64,000 nucleotides of DNA from Sporisorium sorghi (GCA_023212695.1 JALCCG010000028.1:1-64000); one strand, 5' to 3'; counted from the stretch's first letter, positions 43,465 through 52,180 are shown. Translations and numbers: made by a program. Notes: generated by a model not told the origin, from the sequence alone.

Positions 43465-44022
43465 TTATTTCAAAAAACTTCCACCAAAGAGAAATCTCTT
43501 TTCCCAATGTGTGTTATCAATTGAATCGATTCGGACACCGCCGGATGTTTTAGAATAAGTATGCAAAATCTTTCCATTCCCGAGATATATTCCATTATGC
43601 GTAATACGTGCCTTACTTTTGTCAATACCTCTATAGCTCGAGTCTTTATTCCCCTTATAAGACATGAAAAACATGATATCCCCAGGTTTTAATCGTCTCC
43701 AATCCTTTGTTACAGTTCCATTTTGCTTGATATAGGCCCCTTGCGTTCTTGAATTTGCTGGGATTAATACACCGGATCCCTCCCAATAAGCTTGCCGAAC
43801 AAAATCAGAACAATCAAAGGTATTTGTATTCGAGCGGCTAGAACCAAATTCATAGGGGGTACCTAAATATTTCATACCACTATTTATGACGTTTTGTCTG
43901 ATTGAAGAAGAGTTGTCCTGCTGATATAAGGTCTTTTGAGGAGCAGCCAATACTTGTCCTTGCTCTGGGACAACTGAAAATGATAGAGCAGTCAACAACC
44001 CCAATGCGATGATTTTTTTCAA
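43465..44022 (-). CDS. Secreted NlpC/P60 peptidoglycan hydrolase 2
   Basis: A 185-aa protein with a signal peptide (MKKIIALGLLTALSFSVVPEQGQVLA) and an NlpC/P60 domain: Cys in NTFDCSDFVRQAYWEG, His in ARITHNGIYLG, third residue His in KILHTYSKTSGG. The domain differs from gene 1 in the insertion KGNKDSSYRGIDKSKAR. TTG 44022 has AGGAGGGA 6 nt upstream. It cleaves stem peptides outside the cell. It is the only plus/minus-inverted gene of this block and ends 3 nt from box F. Confidence 0.88.
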   Translation of the reverse strand: MKKIIALGLLTALSFSVVPEQGQVLAAPQKTLYQQDNSSSIRQNVINSGMKYLGTPYEFGSSRSNTNTFDCSDFVRQAYWEGSGVLIPANSRTQGAYIKQNGTVTKDWRRLKPGDIMFFMSYKGNKDSSYRGIDKSKARITHNGIYLGNGKILHTYSKTSGGVRIDSIDNTHWEKRFLFGGSFLK

Positions 44023-44213
44023 AATAATCCCTCCTGATCGTGATGATTAATGTCTTGCATCTCAAATCTATCACAACCCATGAAGGAGCATTGGATGGAA
44101 TATTTACCATCCCTCTTGGGGTACACATTATTCAAATGAATTAGGCAAATACCTACTACACCGGACAAAAGTCATATGCATAAGCTGTATGAACAAAATA
44201 TTAGGAGGCTCTA

Positions 44214-44567
44214 ATGTTGAATCAGACTATGAAGCATCACACTGCCATGATGTTTCCTCGTGTACTCAAAATCGTACAAGAATGTGGGGCAATGTGTGAA
44301 CATATGGTTTCTCATTTTCTTTGTATGCCTGACGCACGCTCTAGAATCCACCAAATCCAATTACTCCGTGATTGTGCCACTATTTGTGAAACGCTCTCTT
44401 GTTACATTGCTCGCCGTAGTGTTTTTGCAAAAGCAGCTGCTAATCTGTGTGCATATATTTGCGAGGCCTGCGGCAATGAATGTGCGAAGTTTGCTGATCA
44501 GGAATCCCAAATGTGCAGTCGAATGTGCTTGAAATGCGCTCAAGAATGCCGTACCTTCGCTGCATAA
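44214..44567 (+). CDS. Four-helix-bundle copper-storage protein 2
   Basis: A 117-aa Csp/DUF326-like protein with Cys spacing typical of copper-lined helices (VQECGAMCEHMVSHFLCM; RDCATICETLSCYIA; NLCAYICEACGNECAKF; MCSRMCLKCAQECR). It also has a Met/His-bearing N-terminus (MKHHTAMMF). No signal peptide, so cytosolic copper storage. TAGGAGG lies 6-7 nt upstream. A 60-aa cationic heptad-repeat protein follows 21 nt later in the same direction. Confidence 0.9.
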   Translation: MLNQTMKHHTAMMFPRVLKIVQECGAMCEHMVSHFLCMPDARSRIHQIQLLRDCATICETLSCYIARRSVFAKAAANLCAYICEACGNECAKFADQESQMCSRMCLKCAQECRTFAA

Positions 44568-44588
44568 AAAAGATCAATAGGAGCTAAG

Positions 44589-44771
44589 ATGGACTTATTT
44601 AGCATTGGAAGGTTACTGAAGTTCAGCAGGAAGTTGGCAAAGGCAGAGAGGCGACTGGCAAAGGCTCAGAGAAGGATAGCGAGAGTAGAGAGGCGGAGAG
44701 CAAAAGCAGAGCGACGGAAAGCAAGAACAGTAAGAAGAATTGCTAAACGAATACGGAAGGGGCTGCTTTAA
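44589..44771 (+). CDS. 60-aa cationic protein of tandem 7-residue repeats
   Basis: After MDLFSIGRLLKFSRKLA come five heptads: KAERRLA, KAQRRIA, RVERRRA, KAERRKA, RTVRRIA, then KRIRKGLL. About 40 percent of the residues are Arg or Lys. The pattern predicts a single long amphipathic helix or coiled coil. ATAGGAG is 7 nt before the ATG and 8 nt after the csp2 stop, so it is probably cotranscribed. I do not recognise it; nucleic-acid or membrane binding are possibilities. Confidence 0.7.
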   Translation: MDLFSIGRLLKFSRKLAKAERRLAKAQRRIARVERRRAKAERRKARTVRRIAKRIRKGLL

Positions 44772-44816
44772 GATCTAATATATATTTAAAAAACATATGT
44801 TACAAATTAAAAAACC

Positions 44817-44861
44817 CACAAAACTCCCAAACGATGTATTCCATCTGTAGGAGTTTGTGAT
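44817..44861 (-). terminator. Terminator of the multicopper oxidase remnant
   Basis: CACAAAACTCC and GGAGTTTGTG arms, with a U-tract on the minus strand (GGGTTTTTTAAT). It resembles the hairpin after the intact oxidase gene at 60582. Confidence 0.65.
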
Positions 44862-44872
44862 TGTTCTATCTT

Positions 44873-44974
44873 CTACTCAGCTTTATTATCTACATTCGGA
44901 TCGGAAGTGTAATTAGTTTGATAATCTGAATACTTATATTTCACCTCCGTTACCATGCCGGACGATGCGTGATG
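44873..44974 (-). pseudogene. 3' remnant of a multicopper oxidase gene
   Basis: Read on the minus strand this encodes HHASSGMVTEVKYKY, then SDYQTNYTSDPNVDNKAE and a stop. It aligns with the last 34 residues of the intact oxidase at 58873 (HHASAGMVTDVMYNGYNS...), so a second oxidase once stood here. The 5' part is deleted exactly where a histidine-kinase remnant begins. Confidence 0.85.
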
Positions 44975-45216
44975 TTGGAATGGTTTGCATATCGATAGAG
45001 GATACAGGGCCAGGTATACCTGAAGATGAAATTCCTTGTTGGTTTGAGCGATTCTATCGTGTTGAAAAGTCCAGATCAAGGGAACATGGCGGGTCTGGAC
45101 TCGGGCTCGCAATTGCCAAAAAAATAGTGGAGCTCCATAACGGCAAAATTCAAGTATTCAGTGAATATGGACAGGGCACAACATTTGAAGTTCATTTACA
45201 AAAATTCGAATCTTAA
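44975..45216 (+). pseudogene. 3' remnant of a sensor histidine kinase gene
   Basis: About 80 codons encode the C-terminal ATPase part: ISIEDTGPGIPEDEIP, FERFYRVEKSRSR, GGSGLGLAIAKKIVEL and the terminal TTFEVHLQKFES. This matches the end of the intact kinase at 62031 (YRVEKSRSRQTGGTGLGL) without being identical. The gene is cut at its 5' side against the oxidase remnant on the opposite strand. Confidence 0.85.
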
Positions 45217-45240
45217 AAATAAAAAATGTAATTATTCATT

Positions 45241-45279
45241 AAGTGCCTATCGCTGACTGCGACAATGGCACTTTTTATT
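45241..45279 (+). terminator. Terminator after kinase remnant
   Basis: AAGTGCC ... CGC TGACT GCG ... GGCACTT then TTTATTTTT. Confidence 0.8.
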
Positions 45280-45380
45280 TTTAATATGTTAAATGATAAA
45301 TGGACTAAGGCAGGTTTGAAATAAGAATGATGAGAGCAGACTGAATTACATATAAGAGATAAATTGGGAAGGGGATTTTC

Positions 45381-47582
45381 ATGGTGATAAGGGATATTCA
45401 GAGGGATGCGATTCTAACATTCGCAGCTGCTTTCTCTTTCATCGTTTACGAAGTTTTTCTTTCTCGATTCTTTGCAGTTATCTCGGATAATAATTACGTG
45501 TTTTTAACCATTTCATTAGCTACGCTAGGTATTGGACTTGGTGGATTTATGGCCTATAAAACTGCCGGACGTGTTTACCAATTTCGCAATGTATGTCTCG
45601 GCTTGTTTGCACTTTTTCTAATCGTATCCGTCTTTGTCATGTATGTCTTTCCGTATCAAGGGATATGGTTTTATTCACCAGTCGCTCTGCTCCCTTTCTT
45701 TACTGGAGGTGCTTTACTCGCTGCCATTATGCAACAACATAAACAACAAATTCGCCTCATTTATTGTGCTGATTTGGCTGGCGCAGGGATTGGAGCCGTT
45801 TCATCCATCGTATTGATGAGTATATTCGATCCCATCACAACAATATCACTGTTAGCTGCCATATTGTTTGGAATAAGCGTTAGTATGGACTTTAATCGTT
45901 CGCGAACCCAGCGGAAATTCGTATATCTCTTGATTTTTACGCTTCTGCTTGTCAACACGGTCTTACCATTCTCACAATACATCCCCTTTCTGGCATTCGA
46001 AACGAGTCCATCAAATGTGTTCCAAGGAAACACGAAATCAAAAGTTATGTATACGGAATGGAATTCATTCTCTCGTACTGATGTATACGACGATGCAAAC
46101 GGGGAGCTGTTATATATTACTATCGATGGGGGTGCTGTTTCTCCCATATCAAAATATACGGGGGACTTAGAGGAGGTAGACTATTTACGATCAACAACCA
46201 GTTTTCTTGCTTTTGAAGATATCTTAGATAAAAAACGGGCACTCATTATTGGAGCAGGCGGTGGCCAAGAGGTTTTAGCCGCCCAACTTGCAGGCTTTAA
46301 GGAAATTGAAGCGGTCGATATCAATCCTGGGAGCTTTCGAGCTGTACAGACAGTTTCTTCATTCTCGGGCGATGTATTTAATCAACCGGGGGTGAAAGCA
46401 ATCGTTTCTGATGGAAGGAATTATATACGTCAAACACAAAATCAGTATGACTTGATCTATTTGTCCCTTGTAAAAAAAGAATCGGAGAATGGCTTAGGCC
46501 TTGCTTTGACTGAAAATTATATCTTCACAGAAGAAGCCATCCGAGAATATCTAAACAAGCTGAAGCCGGGGGGGAGGCTTGCATTTTTACTCCATGATGA
46601 GTCGGAGCTCATGAAGGTGTTGAACGCAGCAGAGGAATCACTACGATTTGAAGGGATTCATCATAATCAATTACAGAATCATCTGGCAGTGATTGGCACA
46701 TATCAGCATCTTGGTCATGTCGTGTGGGGATTCAATGGGAGTCGTATTACCAGGCCGTTGGTGATTGTGACGAAAGCCCCCTTTACTTTAGAGTCCGCAC
46801 AACATCTTAAAGTGGAAGCTGAAAAGAAACAACAGATACCTGTTCACATCCCAAAGATATATGATCGCTATGCTGATTTATATCGTACTTTTTCGATTTC
46901 ACAAAACCAATTACTTTCTAATCGTGACGATATGCCCTACTTTTACAATAAGGCAAATGGGGTTCCTGTCCAACTTGTCATTCTTACGATAGGTACGATA
47001 TTGATTACTTTAATATTAGCTGTAAGAACAAAGTACTCATTAGGTCGTACCGCGTACTTTTCTGGGTTGGGGATCGGATTTATTGTGATTGAAACAACAC
47101 TTATACAGAGGTTAATCCTACCGTTAGGACATCCAACGTTATCTTTTGTATTGGTGCTTGGTGTATTGTTAGTTTCTGGTGGTGTTGGCAGCCTGTTTTT
47201 TGGTAAATGGTTTTCTTTCGACAAGAATAGATACACGCCTTTGTTGTGGATTTGTGTTTTAACATTGTGTGTGAATGGAGTTATATCATGGTATAACGAA
47301 CAATCATTTTCTTTATCTTTAACCTATCGGGTTATAGCAGCGGGGCTAATACTCATCCCATTAGGTTTATTTATGGGTATGCCGTTTCCGTTTGGTTTGA
47401 CGAAGACTCCTGAGCGGAAGATAGCATTAAGTTGGGCAATTAATGGTCTGATGACCGTCACTGGTTCGCTTCTTGCCACCATGATCTCTTTAACCCTAGG
47501 CTTTACTGCTGCTATGACGATAGGAGCTCTGTTATACGGGTTGTTATATATTTTGCAACCGAAATTAAATTTAAGTAAGTAA
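45381..47582 (+). CDS. Membrane-fused spermidine-synthase-like protein
   Basis: A 733-aa protein. About seven N-terminal membrane helices (residues 1-200) are followed by a spermidine-synthase-type Rossmann domain (ALIIGAGGGQEVLAAQLAGF; IEAVDINPGSF; VSDGRNYIR; PGGRLAFLLHD) and a second set of about seven helices from residue 530. Such fused proteins are widespread; their substrate is not established and polyamine synthesis is only one option. GGGAAGGGG lies 5-7 nt before the ATG. No BlaI-type box precedes it. It is monocistronic. Confidence 0.8.
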   Translation: MVIRDIQRDAILTFAAAFSFIVYEVFLSRFFAVISDNNYVFLTISLATLGIGLGGFMAYKTAGRVYQFRNVCLGLFALFLIVSVFVMYVFPYQGIWFYSPVALLPFFTGGALLAAIMQQHKQQIRLIYCADLAGAGIGAVSSIVLMSIFDPITTISLLAAILFGISVSMDFNRSRTQRKFVYLLIFTLLLVNTVLPFSQYIPFLAFETSPSNVFQGNTKSKVMYTEWNSFSRTDVYDDANGELLYITIDGGAVSPISKYTGDLEEVDYLRSTTSFLAFEDILDKKRALIIGAGGGQEVLAAQLAGFKEIEAVDINPGSFRAVQTVSSFSGDVFNQPGVKAIVSDGRNYIRQTQNQYDLIYLSLVKKESENGLGLALTENYIFTEEAIREYLNKLKPGGRLAFLLHDESELMKVLNAAEESLRFEGIHHNQLQNHLAVIGTYQHLGHVVWGFNGSRITRPLVIVTKAPFTLESAQHLKVEAEKKQQIPVHIPKIYDRYADLYRTFSISQNQLLSNRDDMPYFYNKANGVPVQLVILTIGTILITLILAVRTKYSLGRTAYFSGLGIGFIVIETTLIQRLILPLGHPTLSFVLVLGVLLVSGGVGSLFFGKWFSFDKNRYTPLLWICVLTLCVNGVISWYNEQSFSLSLTYRVIAAGLILIPLGLFMGMPFPFGLTKTPERKIALSWAINGLMTVTGSLLATMISLTLGFTAAMTIGALLYGLLYILQPKLNLSK

Positions 47583-47616
47583 TATAAAAAATTCCGCTAT
47601 TAATTTTTCATTGGAA

Positions 47617-47680
47617 TTGACATCGTCTATTCTTTGATACTACAATACGTAGTGTAAGTCTAATCACTACTTACTGTAGT
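47617..47680 (+). promoter_or_regulatory. ccdA operon promoter with BlaI-type boxes G and H
   Basis: -35 TTGACA (47617-47622), 18-nt spacer, -10 TACAAT (47641-47646). Box G ACTACAATACGTAGT (47639-47653) covers the -10. Box H ACTACTTACTGTAGT (47666-47680) ends just before the ribosome site. Confidence 0.78.
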
Positions 47681-47697
47681 TTAAGGAGAAAAGTAGC

Positions 47698-48411
47698 ATG
47701 TTCAACGCTGATTTAACGGTCTGGATTGTTTTTGCAGCAGGATTTCTGTCATTTATCTCACCATGCTGCCTTCCGCTGTACCCCTCGTATTTATCTTATA
47801 TAACAGGGGTATCCGTGAAAGATTTACAGGAAGGCAGAGGGGCTTTTCGAACAAGAACATTGTTTCATACTGTTTTTTTTATTTTTGGGTTTTCTATTAT
47901 ATTTTTCGCTCTAGGTCTGTCTGCTAGTTTCATAGGAAATCTGTTTACTGGTAATCAAGAGTTAATTCGCAAAATAGGCGGTGTGATGATTGTTGTGATG
48001 GGTTTGATGATGGTGGGGTTATTTAAACCTTCAATCCTAATGAAAGATTTGCGATTTGAATGGAATAAAAGGCCTGTCGGTTATCTGGGTTCCGTATTAG
48101 TCGGAGTTACATATGCGGCAGGGTGGACACCCTGTGTTGGCCCTATACTCACAGCGGTGTTAGCTTTAGGTTTTACCAATCCCTCTGAGGCGTTGATATA
48201 TACCTTTTCTTACACTTTAGGCTTCGCTATTCCGTTTTTTATCATGGCCTTCTTCCTTGGGCGAACGAAATGGATCCTAAAACATTCTAATCGACTCATG
48301 AAAATCGGAGGAGCATTAATGGTGTTGACAGGTGTCTTGCTCTATACGGATCAAATGACAAAAATCACTATTTTTTTCATTGAATTATACGGTGGATTTA
48401 CTGGTTTTTAA
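47698..48411 (+). CDS. ccdA: CcdA-type thiol transporter 2
   Basis: A 237-aa protein with six membrane helices and the two active cysteines in FISPCCLPLYPSYLSYITG and AAGWTPCVGPILTAVL, the standard CcdA signature. It moves electrons from cytoplasmic thioredoxin to outer thiol-disulfide proteins. AAGGAG lies about 9 nt upstream. The next gene is a membrane-anchored TlpA/ResA-like thioredoxin, its likely partner. Confidence 0.93.
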   Translation: MFNADLTVWIVFAAGFLSFISPCCLPLYPSYLSYITGVSVKDLQEGRGAFRTRTLFHTVFFIFGFSIIFFALGLSASFIGNLFTGNQELIRKIGGVMIVVMGLMMVGLFKPSILMKDLRFEWNKRPVGYLGSVLVGVTYAAGWTPCVGPILTAVLALGFTNPSEALIYTFSYTLGFAIPFFIMAFFLGRTKWILKHSNRLMKIGGALMVLTGVLLYTDQMTKITIFFIELYGGFTGF

Positions 48412-48426
48412 GGGGGCGAGTTTGTA

Positions 48427-48939
48427 GTGAAAAAACAATGGTGGATACTTTCGACAATTATTGTTCTCGCTATCATCGCTATTATACAATCGACGTCTGT
48501 AAGAACAGAAGAACTGCCCAAAACGGGTTATCAAGCCCCGAACTTTTCACTACAAGCACTTGATGGACAGACTTATTCACTCCAAAGTTTGAACGGCAAA
48601 CCTGTCGTAATTAATTTTTGGGCTTCGTGGTGCGGCCCATGCAAAATTGAGGCACCTGAATTGGTACGGCTCTACGATAAATATAAAGCTCGTATAGAAA
48701 TCTATGCGGTGAATGTAACAGCTAGTGATTCAATTGAAGGGGCTAAAGCTTTTGCACAAGATTTTGGTTTTCAGTTTCCCGTTCTGATTGATGAAAAAGG
48801 TGAAGTAGCTCAAAAATATGCGATTCGCCCCATACCAACTACGTTATTTGTCAATAGTGAAGGCATTATTATCGAACAGGTCATTGGTTTGGTTGATCCA
48901 CAAACCATGGAATCCAAGTTTCGGCGGTTGTTACCTTAG
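48427..48939 (+). CDS. ResA/TlpA-like thiol-disulfide oxidoreductase
   Basis: A 170-aa protein with an N-terminal membrane anchor (WWILSTIIVLAIIAIIQS) and an extracytoplasmic thioredoxin fold. The redox site is WASWCGPCKIEAPEL and the cis-Pro loop is RPIPTTLFV. It likely reduces disulfides or copper-oxidised thiols outside the membrane, fed by CcdA. GTG 48427 has AGGGGGCGAG upstream. Part of the box-G operon. Confidence 0.92.
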   Translation: MKKQWWILSTIIVLAIIAIIQSTSVRTEELPKTGYQAPNFSLQALDGQTYSLQSLNGKPVVINFWASWCGPCKIEAPELVRLYDKYKARIEIYAVNVTASDSIEGAKAFAQDFGFQFPVLIDEKGEVAQKYAIRPIPTTLFVNSEGIIIEQVIGLVDPQTMESKFRRLLP

Positions 48940-48961
48940 GGCATAATAGGGGGATGATATT

Positions 48962-49807
48962 TTGCAGTTTGGCCCGTTTGTAATCAGGATAGATTGGTTG
49001 ACAATAGCGGTGTCTGGATTCGCTGGATTTATAGCCATGCAATGGTTGTGTAAACGATACGGTAATCGAGATCAGCCAATACTAGACCCCGTTGCCAATG
49101 CTTTGTTATGGATATTGATCATATGGAAATTTAGCCCGCTGGTTAGTACACCATCATTGTTGAGTAACCATCCGCTTCTTTGGTTGACGATGCCCGGAAC
49201 CATGATGGGATGGTGGGTCGGTTTGATAGTTGGTTCGATTTATTTATACCGTGCCTGGTATCGTCTTGAAGTTTCTTGGTGGTTAATTGGCGATTTGTTC
49301 ACCTTTGGAGGGGGGGTTATGTATGTAACATACAGCATGCTTGCTTGGCAATACGGAAGTCTGACAACCCTTCCATGGGGAATTTCAATTCATAATCCTG
49401 AATTCCATTATCACCCAATCAACGTATACCGGTTAATCATTCTTTTACCGATGCTAGTCTGGATCTGGAAAAACGCTGGGCTTATTGGAAGCGGTAAGTG
49501 GCTAACAACTGCGTTAAAATTTCCCGTGATGGGTCTAATGATTGTGTCATTATTTGATTCAAAACCCAAATGGCTTATCCCGTTATCCTTCGAACAAATG
49601 GTGTATCTCATATTAATGTTGTTAGGAATTGGATTATCATTACGTAATGCTAGAAGAGATCAGACAAATCTATCGAGTGAAACGATTATAGAGGAGGGAC
49701 AAAATGAAGTATCAGGGATATTACAATCTCATTCAAGAAATCTTGATATTGACCCGATCAGACCTAAAGATTCGAGGAAAGAAAAAGGGTCATTTTTATC
49801 AGATTAG
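48962..49807 (+). CDS. Divergent Lgt-like multi-helix membrane protein
   Basis: A 281-aa protein with about seven membrane helices. The order LTMPGTMMGWWVGLIVGSIY, a WELAD-like WWLIGDLFTFGGG, and HPINVYRLIILLPMLVWIW recalls Lgt (compare HPxQLYE), but the catalytic Arg/Asn signature GRxGNFxNGE is not seen. It may be a lipoprotein-modifying or electron-transfer partner of the preceding TlpA protein. TTG 48962 has AGGGGGATG upstream. Its last 104 nt overlap the next gene in another frame. Confidence 0.55.
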   Translation: MQFGPFVIRIDWLTIAVSGFAGFIAMQWLCKRYGNRDQPILDPVANALLWILIIWKFSPLVSTPSLLSNHPLLWLTMPGTMMGWWVGLIVGSIYLYRAWYRLEVSWWLIGDLFTFGGGVMYVTYSMLAWQYGSLTTLPWGISIHNPEFHYHPINVYRLIILLPMLVWIWKNAGLIGSGKWLTTALKFPVMGLMIVSLFDSKPKWLIPLSFEQMVYLILMLLGIGLSLRNARRDQTNLSSETIIEEGQNEVSGILQSHSRNLDIDPIRPKDSRKEKGSFLSD

Positions 49808-49952
49808 ACAAGATGCAATTGCATTCATTCATACAGATTGGTTTGATTCATTGTGTTATTCAGTGAATTTGGAGCCTGATGCGGTGCGTGTATCATTTCT
49901 TGATGATACCATTCAACACTCGAGAAAATATAGGGCAACTAACAATTTGTAG
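49704..49952 (+). CDS. 82-aa hypothetical protein overlapping the previous gene
   Basis: GAGGAGGG lies 5-6 nt before ATG 49704, a very strong site inside the upstream gene. The protein is soluble, begins MKYQGYYNLIQEILILTRSD and contains DWFDSLCYSVNLEPDAVRVSFLDD. No family is recognised. Ends before the D,D-carboxypeptidase gene. The 104-nt out-of-frame overlap is unusual and supports tight coupling, or a shifted end of the upstream gene. Confidence 0.6.
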   Translation: MKYQGYYNLIQEILILTRSDLKIRGKKKGHFYQIRQDAIAFIHTDWFDSLCYSVNLEPDAVRVSFLDDTIQHSRKYRATNNL

Positions 49953-50024
49953 AGAAAATAACCATCCATAATTTATACACATTTTTAGAATGCATTATTG
50001 CCTTCAGAAAAGGATACGGCATCT

Positions 50025-51212
50025 ATGAAAAAATTCTACAAGGCTTTTCTAATCCTATTCACTTTGCAGTTCAGTCTTCAGAATCTGACATTTGCAATGG
50101 AAGATAAGGATCACTTTTCACTCAATAGCGAGGCAGCTATATTGATTGACGGAACAACAGGTTCCATTTTGTTTCATAAAGAAAGTGATCGTTTGATGTA
50201 TCCAGCAAGTATCACAAAAATTGTAACAGGAATCATTGCGATTGAAGAAGGGAATTTAGACGACATTGTAACCGTCAGCAAAGCGGCTAGATCTATCGAT
50301 GGTACTAGGGTTTATTTACTTGAGGGTGAACGGGTTCCTCTGTTGAAGCTGGTACAAGGGCTTCTTATTAATTCAGGTAATGATGCGGCTACAGCGGTTG
50401 CGGAGTACTTTGATGAAAGTGAAGCCCAGTTTGCTGAACGAATGAATGAATTTGTGAGTGAAACGATTGGTGTTAAAAACACGACCTTTCAGAACCCGCA
50501 CGGGCTATTTGATCAAAAGCACCAAACAACCGCTTATGATATGGCAAGGATTACACAATATGCAATGAAAAATCCTTTGTTTCGATCCATAGTAAGTACA
50601 AAGGAAATGGAATGGGTTGGAGAAGGTTGGGAAACGACTCTCTATAATCATAACAAGCTTCTTTGGCGTTACGAGGGAACGACGGGTGTGAAAAATGGAT
50701 TCGTAGATCAATCCGGCTATACATTGGTTGCTTCTGCAAAGAGAGGAAGCTCAGAATGGATCGCTGTAACGTTAAAATCGGATTCATCAGAACTAGCTTA
50801 TAGTGATATGGTAAATTTATTTGATTATGGATTCGAACATTATGAAACCTACTCGATCTCGGTAGATGCAACATCCTTCCAAAGTTATAAAGATCGGTTT
50901 GTAATCCCCAAGACATTGGTGTTTACAGGCACAAAAGACATAGATTTTAAAGTTGAGATCGATCAATCTGACGGTCAGATCGTTGTTATTGATTCAGCTG
51001 GGCAAATTATATATAAGGAAAAATTGGTACCTATCGTTCAAAGCCTTCAAAAAACTACAACAACAACCGATCAAGTTATAAAAACAGAAAGTGAGTCCTA
51101 TCGTACATCAATACCTAAAATCATTATCTTGGCAGTAACCACGTTGTTCACGCTACTGCTTATTAGAAAACAATGGATAAAGAAAAAGCGACGATATTTG
51201 AGTAATGATTGA
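50025..51212 (+). CDS. D-alanyl-D-alanine carboxypeptidase (PBP5/DacF-like)
   Basis: A 395-aa protein: signal peptide (FLILFTLQFSLQNLTFA), peptidase S11 domain with SITK (Ser62, Lys65), SGN (117-119) and the third motif GVKNGF in place of KTG, then the PBP5 C-terminal beta domain and a terminal membrane anchor (IIILAVTTLFTLLLI) with a basic tail. It trims the terminal D-Ala from stem peptides outside the membrane. ATG 50025 has AAAGGA about 10 nt upstream. It follows the 82-aa gene by 72 nt. Confidence 0.9.
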   Translation: MKKFYKAFLILFTLQFSLQNLTFAMEDKDHFSLNSEAAILIDGTTGSILFHKESDRLMYPASITKIVTGIIAIEEGNLDDIVTVSKAARSIDGTRVYLLEGERVPLLKLVQGLLINSGNDAATAVAEYFDESEAQFAERMNEFVSETIGVKNTTFQNPHGLFDQKHQTTAYDMARITQYAMKNPLFRSIVSTKEMEWVGEGWETTLYNHNKLLWRYEGTTGVKNGFVDQSGYTLVASAKRGSSEWIAVTLKSDSSELAYSDMVNLFDYGFEHYETYSISVDATSFQSYKDRFVIPKTLVFTGTKDIDFKVEIDQSDGQIVVIDSAGQIIYKEKLVPIVQSLQKTTTTTDQVIKTESESYRTSIPKIIILAVTTLFTLLLIRKQWIKKKRRYLSND

Positions 51213-51247
51213 AAAATCGAATATTTTCGCTTAATTCGTTGATCAAA

Positions 51248-52180
51248 TCATGTATTAATTAAATCGTTATCTTCTAACCAGATCTCCTGAATAACTTCAG
51301 CTAGTACAGTTATGGTACGATAACTTTCTTCAAGATTATTTTCGACTCCTCCGATCTCTATAAGTGCACTATTGGTCGATAGGGCTTGGTTGTAATCACC
51401 ATCTCCACTGGCGGAGTCTTTTGTATATATTCCTTTTGAAAGATCAGGTACTTTATCATTTAGTCCCTTTTGAATGCGTTCATCGAATTTCATATTCTTT
51501 TCCCAATTCGGATTATTTGTTCCAACAACAAAATACACTTGAGCATAATTCAAGTTATTATGTTGAACGGTGGTTTTATCTCGTCCCTGTGAGTCACGAT
51601 GGATATCAATCAGATACTCAATATTATCATGCATGGTACGTTCCTGTTTTATTGTATTCTTTGAATAGGTGTAGGAATAGGCATAATTAAAACTGTCGAC
51701 AAATGAAGGATAATCTTTTTTGAATGAAAAACAGGGATGTCATACGATTTCATTTTTTTTATTAGATAATCACCTAATAAGGTAACATTTGTTTTAGAGT
51801 CAAAGGCTTCATTTGCTGTTTGGACATTGCTTAATTCGGGTAACCATGATTCACGATTGTGCGAATGATAGATGAGGATTTGAGGCATAGAACGTTTGGC
51901 TTTTACTTTTTTCTTTAAAGGATTCGTTTGTGCCTCGGTTGATGTTTTTTCTTTATTTTTTAATGGTGCCGGTTGTTTTGATTTGTGCTTTGAAGATTCT
52001 GTTGTTAAGGGGGAACCTAGAGAGGTTACTTTAACAAATTGTACCGGTTGGGGATCCGATTTCGTTATTATTTGAGGTGAAGCGAATTTCGTGTGATATA
52101 TGTGAACTCCTATCGTTGTATAGAAAGTTAACGAAAAAAACCAATCCAAATACTTTGATATATTTGCGTTTATTACTCAT
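51248..52180 (-). pseudogene. SpoIIP-like amidase gene with two frameshifts
   Basis: AGGAGGGATAATTC and ATG 52180 begin an N-terminal membrane anchor (MSNKRKYIKVFGLV) that loses frame at a T7 tract (plus 52134-52140). The next frame holds SMPQILIYHSHNRESWLP and SKTNVTLLGDYLIKKMKSYDI, and loses frame at an A6 tract (plus 51717-51722). The last frame holds MHDNIEYLIDIHRDSQGRD and TNSALIEIGGVENNLEES. These are SpoIIP (N-acetylmuramoyl-L-alanine amidase, Zn-dependent) segments in the right order. Both breaks are at homopolymers, the second at an A-AAA-AAG slippery heptamer. It is convergent with the carboxypeptidase gene. Confidence 0.85.

Noticed and set aside
44873..45112. 79-codon minus-strand frame joining unrelated sequence to the oxidase tail
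   Set aside because: Its first half is antisense to the kinase remnant; only the last 34 codons are a real gene remnant.
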